From positions 1 through 49,872 of the forward strand of contig NZ_JARPUS010000023.1 in the NCBI RefSeq assembly GCF_029537485.1: DNA of 49,872 nt, given 5' to 3'. Of the stretch, positions 15,580 to 24,403 are shown piece by piece (positions within the stretch are counted from its first letter, which is position 1; each line of letters opens with the position of its first letter). The notes beneath the pieces are model-generated. The model was not told the DNA's origin. It ran no database searches and saw only the letters and a program-made list of their open reading frames with translations. The stretch is from Pseudomonas sp. GOM6 (GTDB lineage Bacteria > Pseudomonadota > Gammaproteobacteria > Pseudomonadales > Pseudomonadaceae). The translations under genes were made by a program, and so were the position numbers.

Positions 15580-17031
15580 ATGACCCTGCGTCGCACCAAA
15601 ATCGTCGCCACCCTCGGCCCGGCCAGCAGCTCGCCGGAAGTGCTGGAACAACTGATCGTCGCCGGCATCGACGTCGCCCGTCTGAACTTCTCTCACGGCA
15701 GCCCCGAAGACCACAAGGCCCGCGCCACGCTGGTGCGCGAACTGGCCGCCAAGCACGGCCGCCACGTCGCCCTGCTCGGCGACCTGCAGGGTCCGAAGAT
15801 CCGTATCGCCAAGTTCACCCACAAGCGCATCGAACTCGAAGAAGGCGACCTGTTCCGCCTGTCCTCCAGCCACTCGCGCACCGAGGGCACTCAGGAAGTG
15901 GTCGGCATCGACTACCCGGCGCTGATCCAGGACTGCGACGTGGGTGACGAGCTGCTGCTCGACGACGGCCGTGTGGTGATGCGCGTCGAACTCAAGGGCG
16001 CCGACGAACTGCACTGCCGTGTGGTGATCGGCGGCCCGCTGTCGGACAACAAGGGCATCAACCGCCGCGGTGGTGGCCTGACCGCCCCCGCCCTGACCGA
16101 GAAGGACAAGGCCGACATCAAACTGGCCGCCGAGATGGAGGTGGACTACCTGGCCGTGTCCTTCCCGCGCGATGCCGCGGACATGGAGCTGGCCCGCCGC
16201 CTGCGCGACGAGGCTGGCGGCAAGGCCTGGCTGGTAGCCAAGATCGAACGCGCCGAAGCAGTGGCCGACGATGCCGCGCTGGACGGTCTGATCCGCGCCA
16301 GCGACGCAGTGATGGTGGCCCGTGGCGACCTCGGCGTGGAAGTCGGCGATGCCGAGCTGGTTGGTATCCAGAAAAAGATCATCGCCCACGCCCGCCGCTA
16401 CAACAAAGCGGTGATCACCGCGACCCAGATGATGGAGTCGATGATCCATAGCCCGATGCCGACTCGCGCCGAAGTGTCGGACGTGGCCAACGCCGCACTG
16501 GACTACACCGACGCGGTGATGCTCTCGGCCGAGAGCGCCGCCGGCGAATACCCGGTGGAAGCCGTGGAGGCCATGGCCCGTGTGTGCCTGGGTGCCGAGA
16601 AGCACCCGACCAGCCAGAAATCCAGCCACCGCATCGGCCGCACCTTCGAGCGCTGCGACGAGAGCGTGGCACTGGCCACCATGTACACCGCCAACCACTT
16701 CCCGGGCGTCAAGGCCATCATCAGCCTGACCGAGAGTGGCTACAGCCCGCTGATCATGTCGCGCATCCGCTCGTCGATCCCGATCTACGCCTTCACCCCG
16801 CACCGCGAGGCCCAGGCTCGCGTGGCGCTGTTCCGCGGCGTCTACACCGTGCCGTTCGACCCGGCCTCCCTGCCGGCCAACAAGGTCAGCCAGGCGGCGG
16901 TGGACGAGTTGCTCAAGCGCGGCGTGGTCGAGCCCGGCGACTGGGTGATCCTGACCAAGGGCGACAGCTACCACGGCACCGGCGGCACCAACACCATGAA
17001 GATCCTGCATGTCGGCGATCCGATGGTGTAA
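15580..17031 (+). CDS. pykA: Pyruvate kinase
   Basis: A 483-residue pyruvate kinase: phosphoenolpyruvate + ADP to pyruvate + ATP. Characteristic parts are RRTKIVATLGPASSSPEVL at the N terminus, LNFSHGSPEDH, LGDLQGPKIRI, the active-site region VAKIERAEAV...VMVARGDLGVEV and ITATQMMESMI...SAESAAGEYPVE. Length and domains match the type II enzyme PykA. GGAG lies about 9 bases before ATG 15580. A terminator follows directly. Confidence 0.95.
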   Translation: MTLRRTKIVATLGPASSSPEVLEQLIVAGIDVARLNFSHGSPEDHKARATLVRELAAKHGRHVALLGDLQGPKIRIAKFTHKRIELEEGDLFRLSSSHSRTEGTQEVVGIDYPALIQDCDVGDELLLDDGRVVMRVELKGADELHCRVVIGGPLSDNKGINRRGGGLTAPALTEKDKADIKLAAEMEVDYLAVSFPRDAADMELARRLRDEAGGKAWLVAKIERAEAVADDAALDGLIRASDAVMVARGDLGVEVGDAELVGIQKKIIAHARRYNKAVITATQMMESMIHSPMPTRAEVSDVANAALDYTDAVMLSAESAAGEYPVEAVEAMARVCLGAEKHPTSQKSSHRIGRTFERCDESVALATMYTANHFPGVKAIISLTESGYSPLIMSRIRSSIPIYAFTPHREAQARVALFRGVYTVPFDPASLPANKVSQAAVDELLKRGVVEPGDWVILTKGDSYHGTGGTNTMKILHVGDPMV

Positions 17032-17044
17032 GCACGTGCTGCAA

Positions 17045-17075
17045 CAAAAAGGCCGCTCGATGAGCGGCCTTTTTG
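17045..17075. terminator. Bidirectional terminator after pykA
   Basis: A 14-bp stem CAAAAAGGCCGCTC / GAGCGGCCTTTTTG with loop GAT, 13 bases after the pykA stop. A-tract and T-tract on the two sides let it serve the convergent crotonase gene too. Confidence 0.9.
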
Positions 17076-17106
17076 TTTGAACCTCTCCCCGTCAGAGAGC
17101 AAGCGG

Positions 17107-17880
17107 TCAGGCGAACTTGGAGAAATCCGGCTTGCGCCGCTGCATGAAGGCCGACAGCGCCTCGATGGCCTCTGGCGAACGCAGACGCTGGCCGAACAGC
17201 TCGCCCTCCTCCTCAATCACCTTGCGCAGCTCCTCGCGCCCGGGTGCACGCATCAGGCGCTTGCTGACGGCCAGCGCCGACGGCGCCAGGTCGAGAAAGC
17301 GCAGGGCCATTTCCCGCGCCTTGGCCAGGGCGCTAGGCCCGTCTTCCAGCGCGGCACTGGCGATGCCCCACTCGGCCGCCTGGCCACCGGTGAAGCTCTC
17401 ACCGAGCAGCAGCACCTCGGAGGCACGGGCCTGGCCGAGCAGGCGCGGTAGAAGCAGACTGGAGCCGAACTCCGGGCACAGGCCGAGGTTGACGAAAGGG
17501 GTACGTAGCTTGGCGTCGCGACTGACGTAGACCAGATCACAGTGCAGCAGCAACGTGGTGCCGATACCCACCGCCGGGCCGGCCACGGCAGCCACTACTG
17601 GTTTGCTGAAATCGAACAGCGCGCGCATGAACTGGAACACTGGGCTGTCCATGCCGGTAGGCGGCGCCTGGAGGAAATCGGCCACGTCGTTGCCACTGGT
17701 AAAGCACTCGGCACCGCCGGTGATCAACACTGCACGCACACAGGGGTCCTGATCGGCCGCGTCCAGCACTTCGGCCATCTGGCTGTACATGGCGCGGGTC
17801 AGGGCATTCATCTTGTCCGGACGGTTCAGGCGCAGGGTCAGCAGACCAGCGTCGCGCTCGACCAGTACGTGTTCGCTCAT
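17107..17880 (-). CDS. Enoyl-CoA hydratase/isomerase family protein
   Basis: A 257-residue crotonase-fold enzyme. LNRPDKMNALTRAMY is the N-terminal signature. TSGNDVADF and AGPAVGIGTTLLLHCDLVY form the CoA site and oxyanion hole. NLGLCPEFGSSLLLPRLLG carries one Glu, as in isomerase-type members (CPE), so an enoyl-CoA isomerase or hydratase is possible. It is third in a minus-strand run with the 2Fe-2S reductase and a diguanylate cyclase, an order I recall from P. aeruginosa PA4330-PA4332. Confidence 0.85.
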   Translation of the reverse strand: MSEHVLVERDAGLLTLRLNRPDKMNALTRAMYSQMAEVLDAADQDPCVRAVLITGGAECFTSGNDVADFLQAPPTGMDSPVFQFMRALFDFSKPVVAAVAGPAVGIGTTLLLHCDLVYVSRDAKLRTPFVNLGLCPEFGSSLLLPRLLGQARASEVLLLGESFTGGQAAEWGIASAALEDGPSALAKAREMALRFLDLAPSALAVSKRLMRAPGREELRKVIEEEGELFGQRLRSPEAIEALSAFMQRRKPDFSKFA

Positions 17881-17916
17881 GGCAATTCCTCGGGCAGGCC
17901 TCGCGCCACCAGAGGG

Positions 17917-18855
17917 TCAGGCGTGGGGCAGAAAAATATCGGCCAGCACCTGGTTGCGCGGCACGCCGAGAAGATAGAGGCGGCGAGCGAAGGCTTCCAC
18001 GCTGGCGGGAGAGCCGCAGAGTAAGGCGATGGTCTGGCGCGAAACAAGCCGCAGATCCGCCAAAGCCGCCGCCGGCTCGGTCGCCACCAGCAGCTCTACC
18101 TGCAGGTTGGCGTGCTGCGCGGCCAGTGCCCGCAAGGGTTCGGCCAGATAGTGCTCGCCGGCGTCATGGGCCAGGTGAATAAGGCGAATCGGCCCTTGGT
18201 GATGCTGGCGCAGCGCCTCGCGCAGCACGCCCCACAGCGGTGCCAGACCGGTGCCGGCGGCCAGCAGCCAGAGTGGGCGTTCCTGCCAGTCCGGGTCATA
18301 GTGCAGGGCGCCGCCGCGCAGTTCGCCCAGGCGCAGACTGTCGCCTGAGTGCAGTTGGCGCGCGCGATCGCTGAAGGCTCCCGGCTGGCGGCAGTCAAGG
18401 TGAAATTCTAGCCAGGGCTCCTCGCCCGGCAGACTGGCCAGGGAATAGGGCCGCGCGATGCCCTGGTCATTCCACAGCACCAGGTGCTGGCCCGCCGCAT
18501 AGCGCAGCGGGCGTTCGGGCAACAGACGCAGGCGCAGTACGGTCGGGCTCGGCCAATCGAGCGCCTGCACCTGGGCTGGCAGTCCGTCGCGGGACGGGTC
18601 GAACAGCTGCACGTCCAGGTCATCGACCACCCGGCACTGGCAGGCCAGGCGCCAACCCTGCTCGCGAAGCGAATCAGCCAAGGCATCAGGCTGCGCATCC
18701 AGCACATCGCCTCGTACGCAGCGCACCAGGCAGGCATGGCAGCGGCCGGAGCGACAGCTGTACGGCACACGCAGCCCGGCGCCATTCAGGCTATCGAGCA
18801 GGTTGCTGCCGGCAGGCACGAGCCAGGTCTGGCCGGACGCGGTGATCTCAGGCAC
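17917..18855 (-). CDS. 2Fe-2S ferredoxin/FAD-NAD reductase fusion
   Basis: A 312-residue electron-transfer protein. The N-terminal plant-type ferredoxin domain has Cys34, Cys39, Cys42 and Cys72 (CRSGRCHAC...C). An FAD-binding barrel follows (RPYSLASLPG), then an NAD domain (LLAAGTGLAPLWG and LLCGSPASVE). It resembles the reductase of oxygenase systems, but no oxygenase lies next to it. I chose the GTG at 18855 because GGGAGG lies 5 bases upstream; an in-frame ATG at 18876 is the alternative. It overlaps the cyclase gene by 8 bases. Confidence 0.85.
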   Translation of the reverse strand: MPEITASGQTWLVPAGSNLLDSLNGAGLRVPYSCRSGRCHACLVRCVRGDVLDAQPDALADSLREQGWRLACQCRVVDDLDVQLFDPSRDGLPAQVQALDWPSPTVLRLRLLPERPLRYAAGQHLVLWNDQGIARPYSLASLPGEEPWLEFHLDCRQPGAFSDRARQLHSGDSLRLGELRGGALHYDPDWQERPLWLLAAGTGLAPLWGVLREALRQHHQGPIRLIHLAHDAGEHYLAEPLRALAAQHANLQVELLVATEPAAALADLRLVSRQTIALLCGSPASVEAFARRLYLLGVPRNQVLADIFLPHA

Positions 18856-19975
18856 CCGCGCCCTCCCAGGCCGCATTGCAGCGGTTGCGTCCGCCGCGCT
18901 TGGCCCGGTACAGCGCCTGGTCAGCCCGCTGCAAGGCCTCGTCGAGGTCGTCACCCTCACTCAGCAGGGTCATGCCGGCGGACAGGCTGAGATTGTGCAC
19001 CTGCACACCCAACGGCTCGGCGCGGGCGAAGGCTTCGCGCAGACGTTCGCAGCAGGTAGTGAACTGATCGGCATCGGTGTTCGGTAGCAGCAGCACGAAT
19101 TCTTCACCGCCATAACGGGCCAGCACATCACCGTCACGCAGGCAGGCCCGGGCCACCGCTGCAAAGGTCTGCAAAACGCGGTCGCCAGCAGCATGACCAT
19201 GCACATCGTTGATCCGCTTGAAGTGATCCAGATCGATCAGCGCCAGGCCATGCTGACGACCATGTCCGAGCGCGCCCAGCTCGCGCAGGGCCAGGCGCAG
19301 GAAGTGACGGCGGTTGTACAGGCCAGTCAGTTCGTCGGTGGCCACCAGGTCTTCGAGCTGGCGCATCATACCGCGCAGGGTGTCCTGGTGCGCCTGCAGC
19401 GCATAGCGGCGTTGACGCATGCGCTGGCGCAGGGCCTGCACATAGCTGGCGAACAGACTGAGCCAGATCAGCGCGATCAACAGGGCACTGCTCTGCAGCA
19501 ACGCCTGCTCCGGTTCAGCCAGGCGCAGCTGATAAGCCTCCCACAGGTTGAGCCCGGCAAAGGCAAAGAACGCAACCGCCGCACAACGCACGAATACTGG
19601 CGGGCGAAGCTGGAACACGCCGAACATCAGGATGATGACGTAGAACATCAGCAGGCTGCCCCGCGCATCAGAAAGCTGCGCCAGCAACAGGGTGTGCAAG
19701 CCCAGGCCCACCAGAATTTGCGCCTCGGTCAGGCTGGGATCACGAAAGCGTAGATTGATGCCACTGCGAAACAGGCTGTAGAAGGTCAATTGACTGAATA
19801 TCACCAGCCCGGTGCAGTAAAGGGCAAAGAGGCTGCCGCCTGGATATTGACCCACCCAGTTAGCCACCCAGATCAGCAAAACCACCAGGGCATAAGTGGC
19901 CACCGCCATGCCAAAACGCTTCAGCAACAAGCTTTGCAGGCTTCTTTTGGTAACCCCAGAACTGCGTGTACTCAT
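18848..19975 (-). CDS. Membrane diguanylate cyclase, SadC-like by position
   Basis: A 375-residue protein with about five or six N-terminal membrane helices (residues 22-180), a short coiled linker (181-210) and a GGDEF domain. The active site is intact: GGEEF at 289-293 with inhibitory site RDGD at 280-283. It should make c-di-GMP. It sits between the reductase/crotonase pair and fumA, where P. aeruginosa has SadC, but it is about 110 residues shorter than I remember for SadC, so orthology is inference. Its C-terminal codons overlap the reductase start. Confidence 0.85.
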   Translation of the reverse strand: MSTRSSGVTKRSLQSLLLKRFGMAVATYALVVLLIWVANWVGQYPGGSLFALYCTGLVIFSQLTFYSLFRSGINLRFRDPSLTEAQILVGLGLHTLLLAQLSDARGSLLMFYVIILMFGVFQLRPPVFVRCAAVAFFAFAGLNLWEAYQLRLAEPEQALLQSSALLIALIWLSLFASYVQALRQRMRQRRYALQAHQDTLRGMMRQLEDLVATDELTGLYNRRHFLRLALRELGALGHGRQHGLALIDLDHFKRINDVHGHAAGDRVLQTFAAVARACLRDGDVLARYGGEEFVLLLPNTDADQFTTCCERLREAFARAEPLGVQVHNLSLSAGMTLLSEGDDLDEALQRADQALYRAKRGGRNRCNAAWEGAGA

Positions 19976-20079
19976 GGGTTCCGTCCCGTACTGGCACCTT
20001 GCCCAACTCTAACGCCGTGATCACAAAATTGATAGCGCGGCTCCATCGCCCTGATTAGACCAATCGCCAGCCAACGCGT

Positions 20080-20121
20080 GTGACCAGCCAGCAGCGGCGC
20101 GGTATACTGCGCCGCCTTTTT
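20080..20121 (+). promoter_or_regulatory. Candidate fumA promoter overlapping a terminator-like hairpin
   Basis: GTGACC (20080-20085), a 17-base spacer and TATACT (20103-20108) fit a sigma70 promoter reading toward fumA. The -10 box lies in the loop of a perfect 7-bp GC hairpin, GCGGCGC / GCGCCGC (20094-20115), which is followed by CTTTTT. The start site would lie near 20115, leaving a leader of about 145 bases. The hairpin could instead stop transcription entering from upstream. GAGGAG lies 8-10 bases before the fumA ATG. Nothing else stands out in 19976-20258. Confidence 0.45.
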
Positions 20122-20258
20122 GTGGCACGCCATCCTTGGCAGCCACCCCACGGGCCTTCGCGGGACGACACAAAACTCGTTCCTGACCGTTTTTGCCGTT
20201 GCGCCGGGTCGTGGTCCGGCGCTTCCTTATAGATGTTCCCTGATAGAGGAGCGCCCCC

Positions 20259-21782
20259 ATGACCGTGATCAAACAGGACGACCTGATCCAGAGCGTCGCC
20301 GACGCCCTGCAGTTCATCTCCTACTACCACCCCGTCGACTTCATCCAGGCCATGCACGAGGCCTACCTGAAGGAAGAGTCGCCGGCCGCCAAGGACTCCA
20401 TGGCGCAAATCCTGATCAACTCGCGCATGTGCGCCACCGGCCACCGCCCGATCTGTCAGGACACCGGCATCGTCACCGTGTTCATCAAGGTCGGCATGGA
20501 CGTGCGCTGGGACGGCGCCACCATGAGCGTCGACGACATGATCAACGAGGGCGTGCGTCGCGCCTACAACCTGCCGGAAAATGTCCTGCGCGCCTCGATC
20601 CTGGCCGACCCGGCAGGTAGCCGCAAGAACACCAAGGACAACACCCCGGCGGTGATCCACTACTCCATCGTCCCCGGCGACAAGGTGGAAGTGGACGTCG
20701 CGGCCAAGGGCGGCGGCTCCGAGAACAAGTCGAAGATGGCCATGCTCAACCCGTCCGACTCGATCGTCGACTGGGTTCTGAAGACCGTGCCGACCATGGG
20801 CGCCGGCTGGTGCCCGCCGGGCATGCTCGGCATCGGCATCGGCGGCACCGCCGAGAAGGCTGCGGTGATGGCCAAGGAAGTGCTCATGGAGCACATCGAC
20901 ATCCACGAACTGCAGGCCCGCGGCCCGCAGAACCGCATCGAAGAGCTGCGCCTGGAGCTGTTCGAGAAGGTCAACCAGCTGGGCATCGGCGCCCAGGGCC
21001 TGGGCGGCCTGACCACCGTGCTCGACGTGAAGATCATGGATTACCCGACCCACGCGGCTTCGCTGCCGGTGTGCATGATCCCCAACTGCGCCGCCACCCG
21101 CCACGCCCACTTCGTGCTCGATGGTTCCGGCCCGGCCTCGCTGGAAGCACCGGATCTGGACGCCTACCCGGACATCGTCTGGGAAGCCGGCCCGAGCGCC
21201 CGCCGCGTCAACCTCGACAGCATCACCCCGGAAGAGGTGCAGAGCTGGAAACCGGGCGAGACCATCCTGCTCAACGGCAAGATGCTCACCGGCCGCGACG
21301 CCGCGCACAAGCGCATGGTCGACATGCTGAACAAGGGCGAAGAGCTGCCGGTGGATCTGAAAGGCCGCTTTATCTACTACGTCGGCCCGGTCGATCCGGT
21401 GGGTGACGAAGTAGTCGGCCCAGCCGGCCCGACCACCGCCACCCGCATGGACAAGTTCACCCGCCAGATCCTGGAAAGCACCGGCCTGCTGGGCATGATC
21501 GGCAAGTCCGAGCGCGGCCCCATCGCCATCGAGGCGATCAAGGACAACAAGGCCGTGTACCTGATGGCCGTGGGCGGCGCGGCCTACCTGGTCGCCCAGG
21601 CGATCAAGAAGTCCAAGGTGCTGGCCTTTGCCGAACTGGGTATGGAAGCCATCTACGAGTTCGAGGTGAAGGACATGCCGGTCACCGTCGCGGTCGACAC
21701 CAACGGTGAGTCGGTGCACATCACCGGCCCGGCGATCTGGAACAAGAAGATCGCCGAAAGCCTGGCGGTGGAAGTGAAGTAA
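20259..21782 (+). CDS. fumA: Class I (iron-sulfur) fumarate hydratase
   Basis: A 507-residue [4Fe-4S] fumarase: fumarate + water to malate in the TCA cycle. Class I signatures are NSRMCATGHRPICQDTG near residue 55 and GIGGTAEKAAVMAKE, with the beta domain in the same chain (from about residue 340, with ILLNGKMLTGRDAAHKR and GPTTATRMDKF). Cys residues for the cluster are present. Such fumarases are oxygen- and superoxide-sensitive, and Pseudomonas also carries a class II enzyme for stress. Monocistronic, with a terminator at its end. Confidence 0.96.
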   Translation: MTVIKQDDLIQSVADALQFISYYHPVDFIQAMHEAYLKEESPAAKDSMAQILINSRMCATGHRPICQDTGIVTVFIKVGMDVRWDGATMSVDDMINEGVRRAYNLPENVLRASILADPAGSRKNTKDNTPAVIHYSIVPGDKVEVDVAAKGGGSENKSKMAMLNPSDSIVDWVLKTVPTMGAGWCPPGMLGIGIGGTAEKAAVMAKEVLMEHIDIHELQARGPQNRIEELRLELFEKVNQLGIGAQGLGGLTTVLDVKIMDYPTHAASLPVCMIPNCAATRHAHFVLDGSGPASLEAPDLDAYPDIVWEAGPSARRVNLDSITPEEVQSWKPGETILLNGKMLTGRDAAHKRMVDMLNKGEELPVDLKGRFIYYVGPVDPVGDEVVGPAGPTTATRMDKFTRQILESTGLLGMIGKSERGPIAIEAIKDNKAVYLMAVGGAAYLVAQAIKKSKVLAFAELGMEAIYEFEVKDMPVTVAVDTNGESVHITGPAIWNKKIAESLAVEVK

Positions 21783-21799
21783 GCGCCCCTGGCGTCAGA

Positions 21800-21828
21800 C
21801 AAAGGCCCGGCTCACTGCCGGGCCTTTG
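21800..21828. terminator. Bidirectional terminator between fumA and the MerR-family gene
   Basis: A 12-bp stem CAAAGGCCCGGC / GCCGGGCCTTTG with a 5-base loop, 17 bases after the fumA stop and 4 bases from the stop of the convergent MerR gene. Confidence 0.85.
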
Positions 21829-21832
21829 CGTT

Positions 21833-22750
21833 TCAGGTATCCAGATGCCCGCTGATGAACTGCTGCAAGCGGCCATGCAGCAATGGCCCCGTATTACCCA
21901 GGCGTGCAATGGCCGAGCCTGCCAGCTCCTTCTCGATCAGGTCGCAGACATCACCCGCCAGCGCCAAGGGGCAGTCCAGAGACAGGGCGAAGCGCTTGAG
22001 TTGTGCGAGCCACTCTTCACTCGGCGGGCGATTGGAAAACAGCACCATGGCCTGCGGATGGAGCTTGCCGCCCACCAGCGCCAGTTCGGCCAGCGGCAGA
22101 CCTGGGCCGAATACCTGCACGCCGATATCCTCGCCGCCGAGCAGCACCCCCGCCACCAACAGCTCCAACTCATGACAATGCCCGGCCAGAGCCGTCAACA
22201 CCACGCGCGCCGGATGCTCGCCCGCTTGCAAAAACGTCAATGCCTGCGTACGCAAAAAAGCATCGAGCAGCAGCCATTCACCCGCATGCCCGGGCTCATC
22301 GCGACGCAGCAGCAACTCGCGCCATAACGGCATGCAGATGTCCTGAAACACCTGCGCCTTGCTATGCCGCGCGCATGCCTGCTGGAACAGTCGCGCCAGT
22401 GCAGCCGCATCGAAGGCGACCAGCGCTGCACGAAAACGCGACCGATATTCACCCCAAGCATCCCCATGCCCCACGACCACCGGCGCCGGCCGCACAGCCT
22501 GGCTGCGCTCAAGCAGTTTGCCTACCTTGCTGACCGCCACGCCACGCTCGATCCAGGCCTGGATATTGCGCACCGTCTCGATGTCAGCAGCCGAATAGAG
22601 TCGATGACCACTGTCGGTACGAGTGGGTTGAATCAACCCGTAGCGCCGCTCCCAGGCCCGCAGGGTGACCGAGTTGACCCCTGTGGCACGCGATACCTCG
22701 CGAATAGGGAACAGGATGGCGTTGGTTTCAGCACGAGCAGCTTCAGTCAT
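21833..22750 (-). CDS. MerR-family regulator with a LitR/CarH-like C-terminal domain
   Basis: A 305-residue regulator. The N-terminal MerR domain (residues 12-80) has FPIREVSRATGVNSVTLRAWERRYGLIQPTRT and GHRLYS. The C-terminal 220 residues match the helical-cap plus Rossmann layout of B12-binding light sensors (LitR/CarH); GHCHELELLVAGVLL at 190-204 occupies the position of the HE-containing cobalamin helix. The cap W-x9-EH motif is not clear: Trp143 is followed by Glu158-Trp159. Cobalamin binding is thus uncertain. It is divergent from the ABM-domain gene. Confidence 0.75.
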   Translation of the reverse strand: MTEAARAETNAILFPIREVSRATGVNSVTLRAWERRYGLIQPTRTDSGHRLYSAADIETVRNIQAWIERGVAVSKVGKLLERSQAVRPAPVVVGHGDAWGEYRSRFRAALVAFDAAALARLFQQACARHSKAQVFQDICMPLWRELLLRRDEPGHAGEWLLLDAFLRTQALTFLQAGEHPARVVLTALAGHCHELELLVAGVLLGGEDIGVQVFGPGLPLAELALVGGKLHPQAMVLFSNRPPSEEWLAQLKRFALSLDCPLALAGDVCDLIEKELAGSAIARLGNTGPLLHGRLQQFISGHLDT

Positions 22751-22901
22751 GGCCAGCAGAATCAAAAAATGAAGATGAACCGAGTGTACTCCGCTATGGA
22801 CGCGACCTGAACCGCCGCATGGCCACGCGGCACGCGCCCGCATAATGCAAAGGCAGGACCCATGACGAAATACAGAGGCCAATAGCCCTAAGCACTGGCT
22901 T

Positions 22902-22920
22902 ATTCCGGCAAAACGGGAAT
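22902..22920. promoter_or_regulatory. Dyad in the divergent region upstream of the ABM-domain gene
   Basis: ATTCC-N9-GGAAT, about 95 bases before the ABM-protein start, followed at once by an AT-rich AATAAT stretch (22917-22922) that could be a -10 element. It may be an operator for the divergent MerR protein. No TGTACA-type CarH/LitR repeats were found. The rest of 22751-23015 shows nothing I can name. Confidence 0.25.
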
Positions 22921-23015
22921 AATCCTTGCCTGTTCTGTCATGCGCCGCCACCACCCCGACGACGCATCATGCGCAAGCCCTATCCGGGCAGCGCCAGTCA
23001 CACTGGAGATACACA

Positions 23016-23570
23016 ATGTCCCCCGTCACCATGCTGGTGGCACGCCGCGTCCCACGCGAGTGCCTGCAGGAATTCCGTCTGTGGCTACACGAAGGCCAGC
23101 AACTGGCCGCCGACTTCCCTGGCTATCTGGGCTCAGGCGTGTTGGCCCCGCCACCCGATGACGATGAACACCAGATTGTCTTCCGCTTCGCCGATGAAAA
23201 AACCCTCGGTGCCTGGGAGCACTCCGCCTCGCGTCGCGCCTGGCTCAAGCGTGGCGCGGGCCTGTTTGCCCAACCCCATGAACACCGAGCCCAGGGCCTG
23301 GATACTTGGTTCGGCAGCGCCCTGCGCCGCCCGCCACGCTGGAAGCAAAGCGTGGCCATCTGGCTCGCTTTCTTTCCGGTATCCCTGGTCTTCAACCTGC
23401 TGTTCGGTGGCTGGCTGGCCGAGCTACCGCTAGTGCTGCGGGTACTGCTCGGCACCCTGGCCCTGACGCCGCTGATGACCTACTGTTTCATCCCACTCTC
23501 CACGCGCCTGCTGGAACCCTGGCTACAAGCAAAGCCACAAGAGCAGAAACAGCCGCTCGAGATACGCTGA
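23016..23570 (+). CDS. ABM-domain protein with C-terminal membrane helices
   Basis: A 184-residue protein. Residues 1-95 resemble an antibiotic-biosynthesis-monooxygenase (ferredoxin-like) domain: MLVARRVPRECLQEFRLWL, then FPGYLGSGVL and VFRFADEKTLGAWEHSASRRAWL. Two membrane segments follow (about 112-132 and 138-160). ABM domains often handle heme, quinones or small oxidised compounds. TGGAG lies about 8 bases upstream of ATG 23016. It is divergent from the MerR gene, so it may be its target. Confidence 0.75.
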   Translation: MSPVTMLVARRVPRECLQEFRLWLHEGQQLAADFPGYLGSGVLAPPPDDDEHQIVFRFADEKTLGAWEHSASRRAWLKRGAGLFAQPHEHRAQGLDTWFGSALRRPPRWKQSVAIWLAFFPVSLVFNLLFGGWLAELPLVLRVLLGTLALTPLMTYCFIPLSTRLLEPWLQAKPQEQKQPLEIR

Positions 23571-23686
23571 GCAACCTCACCATGACGCCTCCGGGGTAGC
23601 AATGCGAGCCCCGCTCGGGAATACTCTGCCAGACCCTGCGCATGGCGCAGCGGCTTATATTCCCCTGCCGTAAGTTCAGCACGACC

Positions 23687-24391
23687 ATGACGACGCACTC
23701 CCCCATCCTAGTGACAGGTGCCAACAAGCGCGGCGGCCTGGCCATCTGTAAGGCGCTGGTCGCACAAGGCCAGCCCGTAGTCGCCATCTATCGCAACACC
23801 CCAGGCGAACTGACCAGCCTGGCCAATGTGGACATGCTCAAAGCCGACCTCAGCCAACGCGACAGCCGCGACGCTCTGATCGACAGCATCAAGACCCGCT
23901 ATACGGCGCTGCGCGGCATCATTCACAACGCCTCGCTGTGGCTGGATGACTCACTCGACAATCTGAACCAGATGTTGCAAGTGCATGTCGAGGCACCCTA
24001 TCAGTTGAATGAAGCCCTGACCCCCCTGCTGCAAGGCGTCGAGCGGGCGGACATCATTCATGTCTGTGACGACACCGCCACCCAAGGCACCAAGAACCAT
24101 ATCGCCTACGCTGCCAGCAAGGCCGCCCTGCTCAATCTGACCCTCTCCTTCGCCGAGAAGCTCGCCCCTAAGATTCGCGTCAACGCCATCTCTCCCGGCC
24201 TGCTGATGCTCAAGGAAGGCAGCGACGCCGAGTATCAGAACAAAACCCTGCGCAAAGCCCTCCTGGAGATCGAGCCAGGCAACACCCCCCTGGTGGATGC
24301 CGTGCTCTATCTCTTGCACAGCACCTACAACACCGGCAACAACATCGTCATCAACGGCGGCCGCCACCTGAAACGCCACACCAGCAAATAA
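23687..24391 (+). CDS. folM: Dihydromonapterin reductase FolM
   Basis: A 234-residue short-chain dehydrogenase. The NADP motif is TGANKRGGLAI (10-20). The catalytic pair is Tyr141 and Lys145 in HIAYAASKAAL. The Cys-Asp-Asp-Thr stretch HVCDDTATQGTKNH replaces the usual Ser loop, a FolM trait. It reduces dihydromonapterin to tetrahydromonapterin, a pterin cofactor for phenylalanine hydroxylase in Pseudomonas. ATG 23687 (MTTHSPILVTG) was chosen because the Rossmann start follows it directly. The usual partners folE and folX are not adjacent. Confidence 0.85.
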   Translation: MTTHSPILVTGANKRGGLAICKALVAQGQPVVAIYRNTPGELTSLANVDMLKADLSQRDSRDALIDSIKTRYTALRGIIHNASLWLDDSLDNLNQMLQVHVEAPYQLNEALTPLLQGVERADIIHVCDDTATQGTKNHIAYAASKAALLNLTLSFAEKLAPKIRVNAISPGLLMLKEGSDAEYQNKTLRKALLEIEPGNTPLVDAVLYLLHSTYNTGNNIVINGGRHLKRHTSK

Positions 24392-24403
24392 GGAAGTACC
24401 CGC

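Noticed and set aside
15484..17010. 508-codon minus-strand frame opposite pykA
   Set aside because: Full antisense overlap with a certain pykA; long His/Gly/Val-rich shadow frames are normal opposite GC-rich genes. The same holds for the long frames opposite napA, fumA, braC and braDE.
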